Notes: generated from the sequence alone by a model not told the origin. A stretch of 64,000 bases of DNA from Pterobdella sp. o SKG-2022 (GCA_964035795.1 OZ038326.1:4854889-4918888); one strand, 5' to 3'; counted from the stretch's first letter, positions 49,301 to 61,560 are shown. Made by a program: numbers and translations.

Positions 49301-51317
49301 TGAGGTGGTTTAGTAGGATCTCATGGAGTTTTTTGCTTGTATCATCACAATCTGTTAAATGGAAATTAATAATGATATTATTATTGTTAGTAGTAACAGT
49401 AATAAATTATTTTTTATTAACTTATTTTATGATCCATAGAAATTATATTACTTTTGTTTTTTTCAAATTTTTAGACATCTTAATGTAACTTAGAAAAATA
49501 ATTTATATTCTATTATTATTATTACCATTAATATTATTATTTAATGTATAACCTGTGCATGATTTAACAATGTTATGTACATCTATTAAAAGACTGGTGC
49601 ACCGAGTGAAGCTGTTAAAAACAATATCAGTTTAATCATTATACCAGGAATTAAAAAATAATAAAACAATAATAAAACCTAACATTTTTATACAAAAAAA
49701 ACATTTTTAAATATATAGCGCTAAATATAATAATTATTATTATTTGTAGAGCACGCAGTTTGCAAGCAAGGTTTGCTGCAGAGGCGTTTAATTAATAAAA
49801 GAATTATTCTGATCTCCAACATACACATCATCAATCTCATCTCCCACATCAATGGTGACTGCATGCAGTGTATTGAGCACGTTTTTTATGCTGGGTAGTA
49901 TTTCTGACACTTTGGTACCCTGTGGTGAAAATTAGTTGATTTAATCAGGGATGTGCGGAATATTGGTTTGTTGTTTTTTATGTTTATTTATCAAGCTCAA
50001 AATAGGCAAACTAGTTTTGCTGTAAAGATGCTATGAATGGTTAGAATCCATAACAACCGAAAAAACGAATATTTTAAAACTAACAATTTAATTGTTTTAA
50101 TGATATAAGAATAACGATAATAACAATAATTATTGTTCGTATTATTACAAAGTTTATTTATACAGCACCAAAAATACATGGAACTATATGAAATTCAAAA
50201 ATGAATTAACATAATTTTCGTTAAGCTTTTGTTTGAAAAAGGCTATTTGTTGCTTGATATCCTTGAGGATGTTGAAGGTGGGTATCTCTGCTATGGTCTG
50301 AGAGGTAGGGTTGTTGTCCTATATCATCTTTTATTTCAAATTGGTTTTATTATTATTTAAACTTATCAAATTCTACAAGAATATCATTATCAGCCATAAA
50401 AATATTTCAAATAATTACGAAATAATACCATAAAAATTTCATCTCTTAAAACTCACAGCAACAAATTGTGATTGGTTGAGGTAGTATTGTTCATTTTCGA
50501 GCAGTGTTATCACATCCCTTGCAAAAGACTCTTTTTTCTCATCATAATGAGTCTATAGAATTTTTTCATTATTTATATATATAGTATTATTATCATTATT
50601 ATTATTATTATTAAAAATAGTGGTATTAATAGTAAATTTTTTTTATAATTTCATTAACAAGTATTATTTAGTAAACAGTATAAAAATAGCTTTGCTGCAA
50701 AAGTGCTAAATTGTACTCAGAATATGATTTAATTAATAGATTAATGATTCAAAAATTATAATATATAAAAATTTTCAATTTAATTACTTTGATAAAAGTT
50801 TTCAATTTTATGAAGCATGTATTTTAGTTTCATAGTTTATTTGTTATATCAAACTTTGAACTATTTTTAAATTATTTTATCCATTTTTGAATTATTTCAT
50901 TTACTAAAATCTTTGTTTTTTGTAGTACCTTAAGATCATGAAGACCATCCCTGAATTGTATCTTCAATATTGTTGACAATACATTATTGTCCAAATGATT
51001 TTCTATCTGCTCTATCAACTGGGTCAATAAAGCACCTTCTCTGCTTTCTTCTGCCCTAATTAGGAAATGATAAGAAATAATTATATCAAGCATAACTTTT
51101 TTAATCGAAAAATTCTTTAAAAAATTTTTCTTTGACTGAAATTTTTTGAAAGAAAAAAAAGTAAAAACCAATTGGTATTTTCAATCCACTCTGCAAGAAC
51201 AGTCCTGATGGCGTATGAAAAAGGAGGATGATTTTGAGCTTGGTATAATTGACATAACTGTTCTTCCAGGTTTTCATCGGCTTTGAAGCATGCTTCCAAT
51301 TCTTTTAACTTACTCAT
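43342..51317 (-). CDS. STAT: Signal transducer and activator of transcription (STAT)
   Basis: JAK-activated transcription factor that dimerises through SH2-phosphotyrosine contacts and enters the nucleus. The N-domain exon (51317-51169) has CQLYQAQNHPPFSYAIRTVL and AEWIENTNW. Coiled-coil exons: 51055-50929, 50552-50457, about 50319-50210, 49920-49805, 49350-49297, 49162-49092. DNA-binding and linker exons lie about 48570-48503 (FLGGRVIKDKLSPVFITGTK), 47635-47520, 46985-46890, 46715-46626, 46377-46233 (PLQPEHLLYLARRVF), 46000-45940 and 45766-45674 (CWQWLHACISLLRTL). The SH2 exon about 45290-45132 has GTFLLRFSES with the phosphate-binding arginine; about 45017-44921 reads FHIRDYLSSLDIRQKGLATI. 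The C-terminal exons below 44.4 kb are tentative. A last exon 43386-43342 would read VKPQVPRNGTEEGGG and stop, recalling the STAT5 YVKPQ phosphosite, but the tyrosine was not found. Confidence 0.87.
44149..44248. repeat. Tandem repeat, 34-bp unit, three copies
   Basis: The unit TATAACATCACATAAAAGAC plus ATAACAAAGAAAAG is repeated three times without visible change, in a STAT 3' intron. Confidence 0.93.
44423..44530. mobile_element. Half copy of the palindromic MITE-like family
   Basis: The stretch from TTTATGATAAGACTAAACTT through TTCTCAATAAATGTATTAAA to GATGTTTTTCGTTACAAAAT is nearly identical to the right half of the element at 47691-47957. The left half is absent. Confidence 0.8.
47187..47370 (+). 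mobile_element. tRNA-derived SINE, copy 4
   Basis: Well-preserved copy. It has head CCCCTATAGTTCAATGGTTG, GTTCAATCCCGAGTTGG, body ACCTGTTCCACAGTGTG, and tail AAAAGCGCTTTATAAATACC with ATTAC repeats. It lies in a STAT intron, antisense to STAT. Confidence 0.9.
47659..48005 (+). mobile_element. SINE copy 5 split by a palindromic MITE-like element
   Basis: The SINE head (ACATAGCTCAGCTGGTAGAG) breaks after ATTAGACTA at 47690 and resumes at 47958 with ATTAGACTA, then GGGTTCAATCCCGCGTGGG. The 267-bp insert (47691-47957) is the TAAGTTTA palindrome family: CATCAAATAAGAGGAATTTT...arms...AAAATTCCTCTTATTTGATG. The 9-bp ATTAGACTA on both sides is a candidate target-site duplication. The first 36 bp of the insert lie outside the matched arm. 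Confidence 0.85.
48215..48302. repeat. Diverged half copy of the palindrome at 40651-40810
   Basis: It shares AGCACCCTGTGGAACCAA, CAATTGC and CAGCTAAGAG with the loop and right arm of that element. Confidence 0.6.
49183..49272. repeat. TAG/TTA trinucleotide microsatellite in a STAT intron
   Basis: A mixed (TAG)n and (TTA)n run immediately upstream (on the minus strand downstream) of a STAT coiled-coil exon. Confidence 0.85.
49736..49800 (-). mobile_element. 3'-end fragment of the L2/CR1-type LINE
   Basis: About 60 bp (reverse complement GCCTCTGCAGCAAACCTTGC, then TGCTCTACAAATAATAATAA) match the 3' end of the LINE at 23579-24812. Confidence 0.75.
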
Positions 51318-52038
51318 TTCATTGTTTAAAATTTTTCCGTTAATTTTGTTTGAATATTGGCATTTTAATAAATGAGCTTTTCAAAGGTTTTTGATTGTTC
51401 CATTTGTCGAAATCTTGATCGTGGAAAAACTAGAAAAAAGCATACTAATCGTCTGTATCTCTTGTTTCATTCCATGGTTAGGAGCTAATTAATGAATAGG
51501 TATTGTAGAAAGCAAACTTGCTAAATTTTTAAATGCCTTTCAAGACCAATTACATTTTGTTATATTAATGGAAGTTCATAATTTAAAAGTAAAAAATTTT
51601 TAGTACTTAACATCGATTTCTTCGATAATATTTTCCTAAACTTTCTTTTAGATTATTTACTGAAGTTTGAAGTATTCTAAATTACTCATAGTATTAATTC
51701 TGCTATATAAATTAATAGAAATATGAATAAATTTTGATTTACATAAAAATTTCCAATTCAAAGAATAAACTAATTTTATAAGAATAAACATAAAATTAAT
51801 ATTACATTTTGATTAAACCTTTGCTAGGCAGATATATTTTCGTTTTTTACATTGACTATGGTTGCTAATTTGAAATTTCAAATCTCTTTTACTTTTGAAA
51901 TGATAACTTTCGAATAATTAAGAAAATGCTATTCTAAATGTTCAATAACTTAATAAAATAACTACAGTAAAAAAGGAACATTTATTTGTTTAAAATTTTA
52001 GTTTTACATGTTACAAAATATGTTTAAAAACATTTGAA
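51318..52038. promoter_or_regulatory. Divergent STAT / TMEM60 intergenic region
   Basis: About 720 bp separate the STAT start (minus) from the TMEM60 start (plus), so both promoters must share this AT-rich stretch. No CpG cluster, TATA box in a convincing position or known factor site was seen. Confidence 0.4.
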
Positions 52039-52488
52039 ATGAATCTAATCATTTTGACAGTGTGGACAGTATTGTTAATTTTTGTTATTTTTCTCAGTCT
52101 CAGACTTGAAAAAAAAATTTTATGGAATTGGTTTAACGTCTTTGTTCCTCTATTTGTATTGGATTTTTTTTTTCTGTCCTATATATTCATATTTCTGGTT
52201 AAAAGGCTTTCTTCTTATTGTTCAACCAAGTTCAACCACACAAAACAACAATTTCTAAAACTGGTTTGCATTTACCATTGTTAGCTGAAGTATTTTATGA
52301 ATGAAATGTATTTATTTATGCAGTTGTTTCCACTTTACTTGGAGCTTACAAAGGTGGCTTTCCAGATTCTTCTGTGTCTCAAACTGGAAAACTTCAACTT
52401 GCCTTTTTTTTGTGTTATGATTCCATTGTGGCTATTTATTCTTCCTTTGTTTATTAGACTTTCCATTACAGTTCGAAGTAATTTATAA
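52039..52488 (+). CDS. TMEM60: Transmembrane protein 60, complete, two exons
   Basis: Small four-pass membrane protein of unknown function, conserved across animals. Exon 1 is 52039-52263 and exon 2 is 52324-52488, with a 60-bp intron (GTTTGC...ATGCAG). They join in phase 0 to 129 residues (human 133). It starts MNLIILTVWTVLLIFVIFLS (TM1), followed by the diagnostic LEKKILWNWFNVFVPLFVLD (family LDEKxPWNWFxxFIPxWxxD) and TM2. A short basic loop leads to TM3, KVAFQILLCLKLENFNLPFF, and TM4 with VMIPLWLFILPLF. An AATAAA occurs at about 52633, 145 bp after the stop. The gene is head-to-head with STAT and tail-to-tail with the semaphorin gene. Confidence 0.88.
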
Positions 52489-52632
52489 AATATATTTCAT
52501 ATAAATCACGAACAGATTTATTTCATTATTTTTATTTATGGATTGAACAAAATTAAGATCAATTTGAGAAAAGCTATTCCTTAGTTTATCTGTTTATAAC
52601 TTGTTTCTTTGAGTTTATCATTTTGAACTTTC

Positions 52633-52638
52633 AATAAA
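52633..52638 (+). terminator. Putative TMEM60 polyadenylation signal
   Basis: Canonical AATAAA in TTTCAATAAATTAATC, the first well-placed hexamer after the TMEM60 stop at 52488. Confidence 0.5.
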
Positions 52639-53477
52639 TTAATCTGCATATTTTGAATTATTTTAAGTTTTAACTTACGTCTTTCATACATAAATAAATT
52701 TATTTTTAATAAATATCATTTCTGAGGTAAATTATATTCAAAGCATTAAAAAGCCTAACAAATATACTGCATAGAGATGAGACTGCATAAGCTAACATAA
52801 AATCATTAAAAATATCTAGTCCAACTCAGAAAATATTTATGAATACAAAGATGAATGTTTAAAAGTTAAGATATGCTAGATGTGATCAGTGTCACGAAAA
52901 TAAGTTTGGCATTAGTAAGGCATCCTAAAGAATAAAAAAAGGCAAAATTGAATAAAAACTGAAGCGACCATATAGAAGTGTATGAACAAAGGCAATTCGG
53001 TCATTACATTGTCACCACCAAGCAATAAATAATATAACATGGTATAAAATCTTGCATTGAATGAAAAACTGTTAATAAACTTAGGGAAAAAATTATTTTT
53101 AATGTTATGCTATGATTTTGCCGATTTGAGATTTCGTAGTAGTCATATGTACAAAATCAATCGAAAAAATAACAAAAGTAAATTCAATAAATAGTCGTTA
53201 ACGAAAATAAGTTAAAAGTTCATAAAAACCCATTACAACTTCACTGCTTAAATCATACGGGTAGGAAGACAAACTTAAATTAATGAAACTTAAATAAAGT
53301 GATTGTTAATACTAGGTTCATGCAGCAATTACCCGTTAAAACATAGAAGTTTAGATGTATGGTTGGTTTATAACATGATTTCGTATCAAACTCCTTTAAA
53401 ACATTGCATAATAAATAGAGAATAAATACAAAAGAATACCAATGTTTAATGCCTTTATATCAAAAGGTATATCAGTT

Positions 53478-55570
53478 TCATGGGAAATGAATTTTAATAT
53501 TTCTTAATTTAGCCGTGTAAGAACTTCTCTTGTCATTAATAACAGGTCGTTTGGGTGTTCGTTTGAGACTATTAGTGATGAGGGGTGATTCAGAGGTATT
53601 AGACAATGAGGATGATTTTCTATTGAGGTTGTTATGGTGGGTGCAGTTTGGAGGAAGATCAGCCAGCTCTCCTTTGTTTTCTATACTTAACTCCTTAACA
53701 TCGGGTTCAACAACTTTTAAAGAATTTCTATCATAATTTCTTGGTGGCATTTTCGTGGGAAGGTTAGGTACATAATGGTTTGCAGAGTTGTGTTGGTGGC
53801 TGGGCACTAATGGAGGAGGTAGTGATGGCTTGCTGAGGCTTTTCTTCGGCTTGGTTTCAATTGGTTTGTTAGATTTTTGCGTTTGTGGGTCATTATGTTG
53901 ACTGGGCTGCAGGTTGTGATGCTTCAGTTGCAGCAGGCCTGCGTTTATCTCCTCCTGTAGGCTTGAACCTGTGCATCAAGATAGTTTAAAAACAAGATCA
54001 TATTTTAAAAATGTTGTATCTTTATATAGAAGCCAAAAAAACCGACCCAATTACGGTTAATTACTGAAGAAAAATTTGAAAACTTTATAATGTAATAAGC
54101 CATTTATATAGCGGTTTTTTTCGTGGAATTCGAGAGCACTTGATTCTGCAAATTCTCCATTCAATCAAATAACAGAAAAAACATTTTAAAAAACCACCTG
54201 GATCTGGAAAGATGTAGGACAAATGCAAGTCTTCATTGTTCGATACCACATCTGCATTTTGAATCGATTCATATTCATTCTCCTTCAAAGCTTTGCCATT
54301 CATGCCGTTTTTAATGGGGTCTTCAATGTATGTGTTTCCTATCTCGATGCTTTCGTTTTTGTAGATTTTGTTCTTTCTCTTGCTGAAAGAATTTTTCGAG
54401 AGTTGATGTTTTAGGCTTTTAACCGTATCTATGGTATGCTTTTTAGCATTTTCATACTTCTGATAAAGATTTTCTTGCAGATTTAAGTTTTCACCATTGG
54501 TGATGAGATTATAATTTGAATACACGTTACTCTTTGAATTAGGAACCTCTCCATTACTGGTGGGCAGCATGTTTGTATCAAGATTGCCACTCCTCGCTAC
54601 TACAGAAGCCCGTTCAGCAATGATGTGTTTTGTTACATAATTAGAATCATTCTTGTGTCGATATCTTATCTTCAACATAATATAAGTGAGCAAACATCCA
54701 AGAAAGAACATGAAAAAAGATATCAAAACGAGAAGAAAGTTGCTCTGGTCATGTTTTTGAGTTTTTTCAGTCTGTTCAGTTTTCATGGCCCTAAATACAC
54801 CACGGCACATCATACCCTGCTCCTCCTCCACGCTTTGGGCACTACCGTGATATTTTCAATTATATTGAAACTATTTAACATCGTATCCTTTGGGCTAATT
54901 TTTTCATATTGCGTTTTTTTTTTGGTAAGAAAAATGTCAACTTACTGTTGTAGCTGTATTAGTATATCTAATGTTATTTGTCATTACACTAATATATCAC
55001 TTTTATCTATAGACATTTGAGAGAAATAGAAATACACCAATATTGCACAAAATGATGATCATATTATAACAACTCAGATATATTAAAGTTCTACTAACCC
55101 ATGGTATGTAGCAGGGGAGCATTGGTCTTTCTGCCACGAACAGTAAGGATCTCTCGCTCCCACACAAGATCTTGTAGTGTTGGTTTGATGAATGTACATA
55201 GAATAATGAAAAAGTTATAAAACATATTTATTCAGAAAAATAGCTAAAATTTTCGATAAGTGAAGCTTTGCGCAAACTCGTGGGTAATTTCTATCTCACT
55301 TCTATAGATATAAGAATACATTCAATACCAAAACGCATCTAAAATACTAAAAAGATATTTCCACTAGATGGCGCAACGAAACCGCAGGAACTTACTGGCA
55401 GTCAAGGTGTCTGTGGCATTGATACAACGGTAAGGATACAATTGACTCTCTTGTCGATACTAACAACAACTTTCCTTCGTATTTCGTATTATCGCTATCT
55501 TGGTTATCATCATTGCTGTTGTTATTATTTCTATTTTTTTTATTATTGTTTCCGCTGTTTTTATGATTAC

Positions 55571-55627
<57 letters not shown>

Positions 55628-58600
55628 CTTTTTGTCCTCCATTGTAGAGCTCAACAGCGAGAATATCATAAGTGTTTGGTAGGGTGATCCTCTCGATGAC
55701 AACAAGTTTATTATCAATGTTCACCATCTTAAATATCACGTCATTTTCTGCAGTCGTTTCAATACACAACTATTAGATACTTATTAGTGGTAATGAAATG
55801 ATGATAACATAGATGGTATTCAATCATTGATAATATATAACCGTTAACCAATGAATTAATAAATGTATAGAACAACTAAAAGTTCAATAAAGGTAACAAT
55901 CAATACTCCAATCAACAAACCGATAAAATCTCATTATAGCATGTATACAAGCAAAAACAACATTCATAAACATCCAATGATGATTCAAACGAACCAGTGA
56001 CGACAAATAGCACGCCATAGCGATGCCCTTTGACCCCTGTCACGTGGTCTACAGCCATGCTTTTGATTTTACAGCTGTAGAGGGTTTTAAGTTATTTTCA
56101 ACTTTTTCACAAACCTTATGCTAAAAAAATTGGATATAAACAAAATATTGAGGATGATGGTGGGTCATATAAGCCAAATGATGATGATGGGTGGCAAAAA
56201 CACACACGACACAAACTCACAATTTGGCAGAAATCACTATGCTAGGGTGCATGTTAGATGGGAGGACAGGCTGTTGCATGGTGGTGTGCCTTCTTATAAA
56301 CTCCAACACATGCAAGTCTTCCAATCTGCCTTCCTTGAAACATGACTGTGGGTGGTGATGATGATGGATTGTGGTGGAGTAGTGGTGGTCGGTTGGTGTT
56401 GGATGGTGATATAGTAGGTTTTTGATGGTGATTAAGTTGGTGAAGAATGATAATGATAGTAATATCACTAAAACTCATAAACACATACAGCGGCGGGATG
56501 GAAGGGTATTTTGGCATCAAGATCCAGATTAAGAAAAGAGCCATTAAACGAATTTTCGACATCACGCATCGAGAACTTGCACACGGCGGTTGTTTTGGGC
56601 ACATCAAAATCCCAGGTAAAAGAGGCATAAAACTCATCATCCACCAGCTTCGAAACAGCTGTCACCCGATTGAAACGGAAACGTTGGTTGGATGGCAGAA
56701 AGCAGTCTAGACTGGTCTTGAAGAAGGATACGAATGTGTTCTGGTATGTGGACACACCTCCGATGTCGGTGCCACACACCCTGGCTATCCTGAAGTTTTA
56801 AGGTTTATTATGGTGCGTTATGAAACTTTGTTTTGAACATGTATGAAACTCTTATGTATTCAATAAAGGAAAATAGCTTGTCACAGTTTTATGAAGAACA
56901 AACAGCAATTATTTGAAGTATTTCCAATTAATGATTTTTCCACTTAGTAATATTGGCATCAGCAACAAAATTTCTCTCCATCATCAACTTCAAGATTCTG
57001 TAGAGAAAACTATACACCAACCTTGGAACAATATAATCAGTAGGAAATTTCCTCTCATTGAAGATGAAGTAAACGTGTTCTTGGTAGGCGAACGAATGTA
57101 TGAATTCTGGCTGGTCGAGCTTACCAAAATCTTTTGGGGTTCTCACAGGGGGACTGTATATCAACTGGAAGTGGAAATGGATATCAAATGAAAGGTGGTA
57201 TATAAAAAATAGAGATGGCAACAGTTATCCAAACCCTCTTTAAATAATCTATTAAGCATTCCTCTATTCACGGATGAGTATTCATATATATATTTTAAAT
57301 ATATTTACTATATAACTTCAAGCATATCACGTTAAACACACCGGTTCATTAAACTAACAATCAATCATCCAATTAAAAATTAGACTAGGCATCCAATTAT
57401 AAAAAATTAGATTAATCTTTCATTTAATTAATAAATAATTCAATCGATAATTAACTAATTAATTCATAAGCCCTGGATCGCTTTCCTAATCAATAAAACA
57501 TAAACCCTCAAGCTCGTAAATCAAGCCTCAAGTAACAAATGATAAGATAAAGCGTCAACGTCACAAACCTCACAACTGTATATAATCTTCAGGTGGTATT
57601 ATATAATATGTACTGTTTTTATGGTATTATATAATATGTACTGTTTTTATGGTATTATATATGTTTTTTATGGTATTATATATATGATGAATTATTTGTA
57701 TGGTATTATTTGCGCCAATCTATTTTTAATATTTAAATAATGCTAGTTGTTATAATTATAACAAGTTTTAGAAACATATTATTCAATCCATATTTAGTCG
57801 TGTACAACACTTGCACTGGAATTGAATTTTGAAGACATATTTTTTAACCTAATAGTCTCTGAAAACTCTCCTTTAACCACATAAACTATGCAACCCTACA
57901 TTGAATGCTATTTTGAGCCTAGAATCTCGATGAATATGACTTATATAATATGCCTAGATCTCAAGAGATGAAACCAGGTTAAATTAGGAGGAGTGATGTT
58001 ATTGGTGGAATTTATGTCATAACCATGGCTTATTTTATTTTGATAATTATTTTTTTTGTTGAAAAAATAAAAAAAAAACCTTACCCAGTCTTTCATCATT
58101 TTATCGGCTACAGATCCAGAAAACTTCCTTTCTCCTGAGAAGGTTGATGACATCGGTCAAAAAAAAAGGTTCGTCGCCAGAAGATTGAGTGCAACAAGTC
58201 AATATAACGAATATAACAATTTTCAATGAAGAAGAGCCCTTATGAGACCCCGTCCAACCCATGCTAGCATGGAAACGGACGCAAAACAATGTTGATGATG
58301 ATGACGATAAAGAGAAGTGAAAACAATTTGGAGTGAAATAAATAAACAGATACAATATAACGAACAAGAAAGACATTGTGAACACCAATATAACGAATAA
58401 GACAATAAAAAAATCAATAGATAGTACACCACTCACCATGATAAAGCAGGGCAGACGATTGCTGCCAACTGATGGGACAATAGCCTTCTCCCTTTGATTC
58501 CTCCTCAAGCTCGAAGTCGTTTGAGTCCTGTTCATGTTGTGTTTAAATAAATCGATAATAATGATGATCACTTTGTTTTTAAATGCTTTGATGCGTTGAG

Positions 58601-58800
58601 TCGTTTTGTCACCGTTTTGTATTAGATGGTGGGAGAGTATCTTATTGCAAGCAAGAACCAGCAAAGACCAACCTTCTTGAATTTATACACTCTCTGCACA
58701 GGTTTCCTCGAGTTGGTGGCACATATGGTGAGCTGAGTTAGTGAGTCATTCGATGCGGGTTTGACGGCCATTTTTGATACGAAATTTTTGCATTCGTTCT
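53478..58800 (-). CDS. Transmembrane semaphorin (class 6 / invertebrate Sema1-like); N-terminal exon(s) not located
   Basis: Guidance ligand or receptor for plexins at the cell surface. Exons: about 58798-58673 (NECKNF), 58527-58437, 58134-58085 (GSVADKMMKDW), 57153-57022 (QPEFIHSFAYQEHVYFIFNE), 56789-56489 (RIARVCGTDIGG, FKTSLDCFLP), 56333-56221, 56074-55995 (MAVDHVTGVKGHRYGVLFVV), 55747-55396, 55170-55099 (PSI: CVGARDPYCSWQKDQC), 54841-54198 (TM: FLLVLISFFMFFLGCLLTYI) and 53968-53478 (stop). The long cytoplasmic tail is basic then Pro/Ser-rich, as in class 6. Absence of TSRs or Ig domain separates it from classes 5, 3 and 4. The sema exon 55747-55396 contains a poly-Asn run (see finding). 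The signal peptide and first sema blade are missing from the visible exons. Confidence 0.9.
55222..55272. mobile_element. Fragment of the palindromic MITE-like family
   Basis: CATATTTATTCAGAAAAATA, then GCTAAAATTTTCGATAAGTG: one arm only, in a semaphorin intron. Confidence 0.55.
55576..55627. repeat. (TTA)n microsatellite inside a coding exon
   Basis: Seventeen to eighteen TTA units on the plus strand read as AAT (Asn) codons in the minus-strand semaphorin frame. Confidence 0.95.
57592..57705. repeat. Tandem repeat, TATGGTATTATATAATATGT type
   Basis: A unit of about 30 bp (GGTATTATATAATATGTACT plus GTTTTTAT) occurs twice exactly, then in two or three shortened versions, in a semaphorin intron. 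Confidence 0.85.
58235..58320 (+). mobile_element. 3'-end fragment of a GATGAT-tailed RTE-type LINE
   Basis: CCAACCCATGCTAGCATGGA followed by AACGGACG and a GATGAT run is a widespread 3' end of RTE-like elements in spiralian genomes. It lies in a semaphorin intron. Confidence 0.7.
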
Positions 58801-58830
58801 GCGGTGGTTTTTGAGGAAGGGTGGTGGCTG

Positions 58831-60420
58831 AGGTAGATGCGATAGTGGTGATTAGGTTAGATCATCTAACCGAGTGAAAGTCTTGAGAAAAGGTTATCAA
58901 ATTATTTGTTCTTTGTGAAAAAAATGAAGTAGTAATGTGATTTCTATAATGAATACAATTGCTGTGATCAAAAAAAATTAGTAAAAAATCATTTGGTTAA
59001 TCACAAAGCATTGTGGGGATCTTAGTATCCTCTTGTTTCCATCGCACTATTGATTATAATTAACAATGAGTAATAACTCAAACAATGAAGCTTATAATAC
59101 TAGGTATCAAGTACTTGATAACACACATTGCTAAAGTGTGGACCACGATTGAAAGGAACTAGTGACAATGTGCGTTATATCTCACTCACTGTGAGCTTTG
59201 CGAGGTTTACACAACGAATTTCAATCTTAAACATTTTAAATCAAAAACCCTTACTTGCGTCTCAACTCTTTGCTTGACGTTATATAATTATACATTATTA
59301 TTTCTTTTATTAATTCTGTTTTTTCTCACCATTATTATTCATATGGTCAAGTATGAACAAACAATGGAGAAGGAAGAATGGCACGTAAGTAGAGATAATG
59401 AGTTGTTTGAGTAAGATTAACTTTTATAGAGTTCGATTCATGGGAATTTCGTAACTAATAAGCATGAAGAACTTTTCTATTGCAAAAACACCTTGAAAAC
59501 AGATAACGATGATTTTTAAGATTTTTAATATTTGTTATCAAGGTTTTTAAATAGTATATTAATTATACTTCCATACACTTCCGAAACTACGTTAGCATGG
59601 TAAGGAACACAAAACGATGAAGATGATGACGATGATGCTATGTACAAACCATATTTTTTATATGTTCTTCAAATACAGATCACAGTATCATTATCGGGGA
59701 TGGTTTGATGATAAATGAGATAACAGCGAGAAGAAATTAAAAACACGTAATTATCTCCAAGCATGTACACAATCAATTAATGAAGCAGCTTTGAAAGAAG
59801 CCATCGTGAGGCCATCAATGAAGAGATAATTGTTAACGATTTTATATTGCCTATGCTTCGTTATTGATACCTTTTCTGTCTCCCTTGGAACTATATATAA
59901 ATATATTGTGAATATTTAACCTCAAAATTGTGAATCATAAAAACACAACTAAATTTTAATTTTTTATTTTGATGAAGCTTTTCGATATATTCTATATTAT
60001 CATCAGGTAACCAATGTGTAAAACGTGTTTTATGATTCACATATAAATATATATTGAATTATTACTACTGTTATTATTATTATTATTACTTTTATTATTG
60101 TTATTTTTTATTATTTTTAAGTCTATAGCTTATTATGATGCAGTAGCAGAATCAACGGCTTGAATTTTTTATCATTCGAATAAAGGACATCAATTTTTAT
60201 TTTAATATTATAGGCCAATTAAATCAGCGTTATTATTATTACTACTATTATTAATATTATTATTATTACTCTTATTATTATTACTATTATTATTATTACT
60301 ATTATTATTATTACTATTATTGAATGTTACAATCAAGTCCATCGCTATCTACATTGACGTAACAATAGGTGGTAAGGTAGAGTTTCAAGTTGAATCATTA
60401 CTTTCACTTAGATCCCGTGT
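58831..60420. other. Intergenic or 5' intron of the semaphorin gene
   Basis: Contains a GATGAT-tailed LINE fragment at about 59575-59640, the palindromic repeat at 59925-60041 and an (ATT)n run at 60230-60325. The missing first semaphorin exon(s) could lie here, but no signal peptide was identified. Confidence 0.4.
59925..60041. repeat. Interspersed palindromic-ended repeat, second copy
   Basis: Ends GTGAATCATAAAAACAC and GTGTTTTATGATTCAC are inverse copies around AAGCTTTTCGATATATTCTA; same family as 40379-40476. Confidence 0.7.
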
Positions 60421-61560
60421 GAGGAATCAGATACTTTTAAAAAACTACTCGTACTCAGAAGAATCATAGAAGCATTGCGTAGCCACAAGAAAGAAGCTGT
60501 GATAACTTTCATCGATTTCAAAAAAGCACTTGACTCGATAGACGCTCAAAATCCTTGTTGCATATGGAATTCCTTCGAAAATTGTTAATGCAATACGAGT
60601 GATGTATGAAAACACCTCCGCTCATGTGGTAACCCCTGAAGGCAATACTGACATCTTCCAGGTCGATACTGGCGTCTTACAATGGGACCCACTCGCTCCG
60701 TTTCTTTTCATCATGCTTAGATTATACTCTCAGCATCTCAATTTTTCCTCTAGATGGATTGACTCTCAAGAGAAAAGGAAGTCGTAGAGTCCCTCTCGAG
60801 AAACTCGCCGAACTTGCATTTGCCGACGATATCGCTTTGATGGAAGATACGGTCAACAAAGCTGAGTCTCTTCTCCACAAAATCGAGATCACAACTCAAA
60901 ATATAGGTCTCTTCTTCAATGCCAGCAAGACCAAAGCAATGCATTTCAATCTCTCACTAAAGAGTCATATTCATGCTATGAATGGTGACGAAATTGAAAA
61001 GGTTGATGATTTTCTTTACTTGGGAGGTTACACCAACTCTTCTCGAGAGATCAACACCCGAATCGGAAAATCATGGGGCGCTCTCAACTCTCTAGAAAAA
61101 ATCTGGAACTCTCACATTACTACAGAAACGAAGGTTAGGATTTTTAAATCTACTGTTGAATCCATACTGCTATATGGGTGTGAATCCTGGGTAATGACCA
61201 ACGGTGCAGTGAAGAAAGTTGATGGCACCTACACTTGCATGCTCCAAAGTGTCAAAAATATCTCCTAGAAGGACCGCCTATCAAATGCTCAGATATATGG
61301 TCAAATTCCAAAGCTATCTACCATAATCAAAAGAAGATGGTTAGCGCTTGCTGGACATGTAGCTCGGCACAACAAGCCCGCAAAAACTCTGTTGTTCTGG
61401 ACGCCGGAAGAGTGTCGTAGAAGAGGTCGTCGAAGTATAAAACTGAAAGACGTACTTCAAAAAGACACAGAGCTGACTTCTAACGAATTACGTACTGTTA
61501 TGACTGATAGAAAAATATAGAGAAAAAATTACGTCATATCACCGGAATGAAAAATGGAAG
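60420..61560 (+). pseudogene. Decayed non-LTR reverse transcriptase
   Basis: Broken RT frames: AVITFIDFKKALDSIDAQ, then after a frameshift VMYENTSAHVVTPEGNTDIF and GVLQWDPLAPFLFI. Then comes a long frame with LAFADDIALMEDTVNKAESL and LYGCESWVMTNGAVKKVDGT. Further frameshifts precede HNKPAKTL and RRRGRRSIKLKDVLQKDTEL. The YADD-equivalent FADD is present, and the usual GxLQGDPL has W for G. It is a dead copy of a clade different from the L2/CR1 copy at 23.6 kb. Confidence 0.88.

Noticed and set aside
54625..55020. Hydrophobic plus-strand frame of 131 residues
   Set aside because: It lies antisense to the semaphorin TM exon and its intron. The minus frame has the clear TM and cytoplasmic tail.
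58101..58664. Minus-strand frame of 187 residues as a gene of its own
   Set aside because: Two semaphorin exons (58527-58437 and 58134-58085) in different frames with good splice sites explain the locus better.
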